A DNA stretch of 8,798 bases from Woeseia sp. (GTDB taxonomy: Bacteria > Pseudomonadota > Gammaproteobacteria > Steroidobacterales > Woeseiaceae): assembly GCA_003229095.1 (NCBI GenBank), contig QIHS01000061.1, positions 1 through 8,798 on the forward strand, read 5' to 3'. This document shows positions 6,100-8,798 of this stretch, one piece after another. How positions within the stretch are numbered: position 1 is the first letter of the stretch; each line of letters starts with the position of its first letter. A program made the translations under genes and the position numbers. The notes under the pieces were generated by a model that ran no database searches, was not told where the DNA came from, and saw nothing but the letters and a program-made list of their open reading frames with translations.

Positions 6100-6109
6100 T
6101 TTCGCTAAG
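6073..6109. promoter_or_regulatory. Two PspF enhancer sites (UAS I and II) 20 bp apart
   Basis: Two direct copies of a 17-base motif, TGGTGAATTTCACTAAT (6073-6089) and TTGTAATTTTCGCTAAG (6093-6109), share the frame GTRAWTTTCRCTAA. The copies are exactly 20 bp apart, about two helical turns, so two PspF dimers could bind on one face. The first has a near-palindromic core (GTGAA-T-TTCAC). They lie about 105-140 bases upstream of the predicted pspA start site, in the range of the E. coli psp enhancer. No good IHF consensus is visible between them and the promoter, although 6000-6034 is AT-rich. Confidence 0.8.
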
Positions 6110-6127
6110 TTTTGGTCTATTAGACGA

Positions 6128-7153
6128 ATGTCAGCTGAACGAACGTCCCAACCCATCATCGGCGAGGCACCGGCATTTCTTGAAATGCTCGAGCATGTCT
6201 CGCGTGCAGCGCCTTTGAGCAAACCTTTGCTGGTCGTGGGCGAAAGAGGAACCGGCAAAGAACTGATCACATCGCGACTGCATTACCTCTCCCGGCGGTG
6301 GGAACAACCACTGGTCAAAGTCAATTGCGCCGCACTGACCGAGTCTATTCTAGAATCAGAACTATTTGGCCACGAAGCGGGCGCATTTACCGGCGCAGCA
6401 CGAATGCATATCGGCCACTTCGAGCGTGCGGATGGCGGCACGCTGGTGCTCGATGAACTGGCAACGATCTCAATGCGAATGCAGGAGAAGATCCTGCGGG
6501 TCATTGAGTATGGCGAGATACAGAGAGTCGGCGGAAGTGACACACTATTTGTGGATGTCCGTATAGCCGGCTCGACAAACGCCAACCTGCAGACCCTGGT
6601 CGCCGCGGGCAGTTTTAGGGAAGACCTGCTCGACCGCCTCGCGTTTGACGTAATTACAATTCCCCCGCTGCGCGCCCGCCTGGAAGATATTCTGCCACTC
6701 GCTTACGCATTCGCGCTGAACATGGTCAGTGAACTCGAATTGCCGCTTTTCCCTGGCTTCAGCGCACAAGCGTCCTCGTCTCTGCTACGGCACGATTGGC
6801 CGGGCAATGTCCGCGAGCTAAAGAACGCGGTTGAAAGGTCTGTGTACAGGCTGAACGACAAAACCAAACAGATCGCAAAAATCGCTTTCGATCCGTTTGA
6901 CTCACCGTTTCGTCTGCGCGAGCCGTCTCAGGTTGATGCGCCAAAAATTGTCAGCGGACCGACGCCTAAATCCCAAGTGCTGCCCGTTGATCTGACAGAA
7001 AGAACGCGAGGGTTCGAGAAGGATCTGGTCGTAGCTGCGCTGGAACGCGCCAGATTCAATCAGCGAGTTGCCGCAACACTGCTGGGGATTACCTACCACC
7101 AGCTACGCGGCAAGATTCGCAAACATGCGCTGGATGTTCGAAAGCCCGGTTAA
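6128..7153 (+). CDS. pspF: Psp operon transcriptional activator PspF (sigma-54 enhancer-binding protein)
   Basis: A 341-residue AAA+ activator of sigma-54 RNA polymerase; E. coli PspF is about 325. As in all PspF proteins there is no N-terminal receiver or sensor domain: the AAA+ domain begins at once. It shows Walker A GERGTGKE (38-45), the sigma-54 contact loop GAFTGA (85-90), Walker B GTLVLDE (104-110), arginine-finger region FREDLLDRL (163-171) and sensor II WPGNVREL (224-231). W58 in YLSRRWEQP matches the tryptophan through which PspA inhibits E. coli PspF (W56). A linker of about 60 residues leads to a Fis-type helix-turn-helix (about 311-333, NQRVAATLLGITYHQLRGKI). The ATG has little Shine-Dalgarno, suggesting low expression. 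It is divergent from pspA across a 189-base regulatory region and is probably autoregulated. Confidence 0.97.
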   Translation: MSAERTSQPIIGEAPAFLEMLEHVSRAAPLSKPLLVVGERGTGKELITSRLHYLSRRWEQPLVKVNCAALTESILESELFGHEAGAFTGAARMHIGHFERADGGTLVLDELATISMRMQEKILRVIEYGEIQRVGGSDTLFVDVRIAGSTNANLQTLVAAGSFREDLLDRLAFDVITIPPLRARLEDILPLAYAFALNMVSELELPLFPGFSAQASSSLLRHDWPGNVRELKNAVERSVYRLNDKTKQIAKIAFDPFDSPFRLREPSQVDAPKIVSGPTPKSQVLPVDLTERTRGFEKDLVVAALERARFNQRVAATLLGITYHQLRGKIRKHALDVRKPG

Positions 7154-7195
7154 TGGCCTGCCAGACTTACCCATAGGAACCTCGCGATTGACTTA

Positions 7196-7280
7196 GGTAT
7201 TGCCTGTCAGGATTTTATTGCAGGGAATAAAGCGGACCGCAGGGAGCCATCCCTGCAAGGAAATCCTGACGGGCAATACC
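7196..7280. repeat. Strong 85-base hairpin (nested inverted repeat) downstream of pspF
   Basis: Outer arms 7196-7215 (GGTATTGCCTGTCAGGATTT) and 7261-7280 are reverse complements at 19 of 20 positions; the one difference gives a U-G pair in plus-strand RNA. After a 2x2 internal loop, inner arms TTGCAGGGA (7218-7226) and TCCCTGCAA (7250-7258) pair perfectly. The loop is about 23 bases. It begins 42 bases after the pspF stop, between convergent genes. No T-run follows on either strand, so it is not a textbook intrinsic terminator, although it could stall polymerase or protect mRNA 3' ends. A REP/ERIC-like or MITE-like repeat is the other reading. Confidence 0.82.
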
Positions 7281-7317
7281 GAATGACTGGCGAACTATTT
7301 CAGCTCGCGCAGACGCC

Positions 7318-8229
7318 CTAGGATTCATCCCTAAATCGACGCACATAGATTGCCGCAGTCGTAAACAGCCCGCAAACGATAATTCCGATCCACAGACCCG
7401 GACTCATAATGAAGCCGGTAAGGTCCAATAAATCGAACATGCTGATGTTTTCGCTAACCGTGTGTTTGCCATCGTCGAAAAAATCCGACGGATTGAATCC
7501 CTGGAACAGTGGCATTTTCCCCAGTCGCGTCACAAAGGTTTCCATTGCGACCGACGTTCCGATGACAATCTTCTCAAGCATTGGCAGAATCAGAATCGGT
7601 AAGAAGGCCATAAGAAACGGCGACCGCTTGGTGAACGCGGATACCAGCAGGAACCAGCCAATGAATGGCGATACCCACAATGGAAAAGCGAGCACAAAGA
7701 TGAGGGTGGTAGCCCAGTTGTCCAGTAGTGGCGCTGCGCTCCAGATCATGTGGCCGGCATTTCCGCCTTGCAGGCCGATCCAGATACTGGAAATAATGAG
7801 GACGATAAGATGCGTGATCGCTATGGCAGTAAACGTAATAAGCGGAATGACCAGGATTGCAGTCAGCAGTTTTGACAAGACGGTTTCGAAGTCTGTGCAG
7901 GGAATCGAGCGCCAAAACAGAATGCTGCGATCTTTACGTTCTGCATACAGGGCATCCAGCGCGTAAAAGACGGTCATAAAGGACATGCCAATAAAGAAGA
8001 AAACAGATACGCCAAACATGACAGCTGAAATTGCCACGGCACGTTGAGCTTCACTCAAGTTGGAACCGCCAAGCATTGCAATATCGACTGCCTGGTCAAA
8101 CGCGGAGAAAGTCGCTTGTCCGGTTACCGTGCCAAGCGCGACCAGCAGAGCGATGACTGCCGGGGTTACATAAAGAGAACGGTGTTCCCACAGTTCCCGT
8201 TTAAGCAGTGCAACCTGGTTCGCAATCAT
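7318..8229 (-). CDS. ABC-2-type transporter permease
   Basis: A 303-residue integral membrane protein with about six hydrophobic segments (about 20-38, 66-90, 119-149, 172-195, 203-225, 275-296). A cytoplasmic stretch YAERKDRSILFWRSIPCTDF (95-114) is a pattern typical of ABC-2 permeases that pair with a separate ATPase. The larger outside or loop region (about 226-270) is polar. The ATG overlaps the ATPase stop as ATGA (8226-8229), with an AAGGGAG ribosome-binding site eight bases upstream, so the two subunits are translationally coupled. ABC-2 permeases usually export drugs, lipids, polysaccharides or peptides; the substrate cannot be told here. It converges on pspF with a hairpin between, so there is no evidence of membership in the Psp system. 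Confidence 0.9.
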   Translation of the reverse strand: MIANQVALLKRELWEHRSLYVTPAVIALLVALGTVTGQATFSAFDQAVDIAMLGGSNLSEAQRAVAISAVMFGVSVFFFIGMSFMTVFYALDALYAERKDRSILFWRSIPCTDFETVLSKLLTAILVIPLITFTAIAITHLIVLIISSIWIGLQGGNAGHMIWSAAPLLDNWATTLIFVLAFPLWVSPFIGWFLLVSAFTKRSPFLMAFLPILILPMLEKIVIGTSVAMETFVTRLGKMPLFQGFNPSDFFDDGKHTVSENISMFDLLDLTGFIMSPGLWIGIIVCGLFTTAAIYVRRFRDES

Positions 8230-8798
8230 ACTGCCGCTCCCTTCACTTTGGCGACAAACAGATCTGCAATATCCGGCGTCCGCAGGTCGCCGAAGCCTTC
8301 TAGTTGCTCGCGGCTGACACCCTCAAAAGTCATCACGTTTTTACCGAATACTTCCCTTTCGTAGAAGGGTTTGAATTGTCTGGCCTTGTCCGAGTTCTCG
8401 GTATTTGCCATCAGTTCGACGAAGTGTTCCGGAATCGACTCCATCGGCTGGTCCAGAACAACGCGACCGTCGTTAATGAACATTACATCGGTCAGCAGAT
8501 TCTCAATCTCTTCCACCTGGTGGGTCGTTATGATGATGGTCCGTTCTTCGTCGAAGTAGTCATTGAGCAAGTTGCCGTAGAAGTCCTTGCGAAAAATAAT
8601 GTCCAAACCAATGGTTGGCTCGTCAAGCACGAGCAATTTAGCGTCAATCGCGGTGATGATGGACAGGTGCAACTGCGTGACCATGCCCTTCGAAAGCTCG
8701 CGTACTTTTGACTTGCTCGATATCTTTGTCTGCGCGAGCAACTCTTCTGCTCGGGCGCGTGAGAAGCGGGGATGAACCGACTCAAGAAAATCCAGCAG
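8226..8798 (-). CDS. ABC transporter ATP-binding protein (partial, cut by right edge)
   Basis: The C-terminal 190 residues of an ABC ATPase are visible; the N-terminus with Walker A and the Q-loop lies beyond the right edge. Visible motifs in order are signature RELSKGM, followed by helix VTQLHLSIITAI, Walker B LLVLDEPTIGLD with catalytic Glu, and the H-loop histidine in IIITTHQVEEIE. About 80 further C-terminal residues include INDGRVVLDQ, usual in export-type subunits. The signature reads LSKGM rather than LSGGQ, a common variant in ABC-2-type exporters. The reading frame is open to the window edge (LLDFLESVHPRF...), so an internal TTG at 8741 is not the start. It precedes and overlaps the permease by four bases, giving a two-gene exporter unit. 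Confidence 0.93.
   Translation of the reverse strand: MLDFLESVHPRFSRARAEELLAQTKISSKSKVRELSKGMVTQLHLSIITAIDAKLLVLDEPTIGLDIIFRKDFYGNLLNDYFDEERTIIITTHQVEEIENLLTDVMFINDGRVVLDQPMESIPEHFVELMANTENSDKARQFKPFYEREVFGKNVMTFEGVSREQLEGFGDLRTPDIADLFVAKVKGAAV

Noticed and set aside
7196..7280. Reading the hairpin as an ordinary intrinsic terminator
   Set aside because: No U-tract follows on either strand, and the stem and loop are much longer than usual.
7409..7966. 185-residue plus-strand open frame
   Set aside because: It is antisense to the ABC-2 permease; its composition is not protein-like and there is no ribosome-binding site.
8226..8741. ATPase gene starting at an internal TTG at 8741
   Set aside because: The frame stays open to the window edge with plausible ABC sequence, and a start there would remove Walker A; the gene is simply truncated by the window.

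Overview
The window looks like chromosomal DNA from a gammaproteobacterium. The main reason is a complete phage-shock-protein (Psp) locus in the enterobacterial arrangement: pspF is divergent from a pspABC operon, with a sigma-54 promoter and two PspF-type enhancer sites between them. GC content is moderate, roughly half. No tRNA, rRNA, CRISPR array, insertion sequence or phage gene is visible. The genus cannot be fixed from sequence alone; a free-living aquatic lineage is only a guess.

Left part (1-3354): a response regulator starts at a GTG (572, minus strand) and runs off the left edge. A 322-base gap separates it from a divergent 819-residue membrane protein with a periplasmic sensor region, HAMP, PAS, GGDEF and EAL domains. 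Its cyclase signature is AGDEF and its I-site is missing, while its EAL phosphodiesterase residues look intact. A long inverted repeat lies just downstream.

Middle (3355-4088): a small exported, cysteine-containing protein of unknown function (3640-4002, plus strand) and the psp operon (minus strand) converge on a symmetrical hairpin terminator (4025-4056) that can serve both directions.

Psp locus (4089-7153): the minus-strand operon reads pspA, pspB, a short tail-less PspC-domain gene, a full PspC, and a 73-residue membrane protein. The last looks like PspB at its N-terminal end and like the PspC tail at its C-terminal end. The first four genes abut or overlap by a few bases. The sigma-54 promoter is at 5979-5995 and paired enhancer sites exactly 20 bp apart lie at 6073-6109, immediately in front of pspF, so PspF binding could both activate the operon and repress its own gene. 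By analogy with E. coli, PspA holds PspF inactive until membrane stress, sensed by PspB/PspC, draws PspA away; PspA then protects the inner membrane.

Right part (7154-8798): a strong 85-base hairpin follows pspF. Beyond it is a minus-strand ABC transporter pair (ATPase cut by the right edge, then an ABC-2-type permease) convergent with pspF. The most unusual points are the expanded psp operon (two PspC-domain genes plus a PspB/PspC-tail hybrid) and the two long, near-perfect inverted repeats downstream of plus-strand genes.
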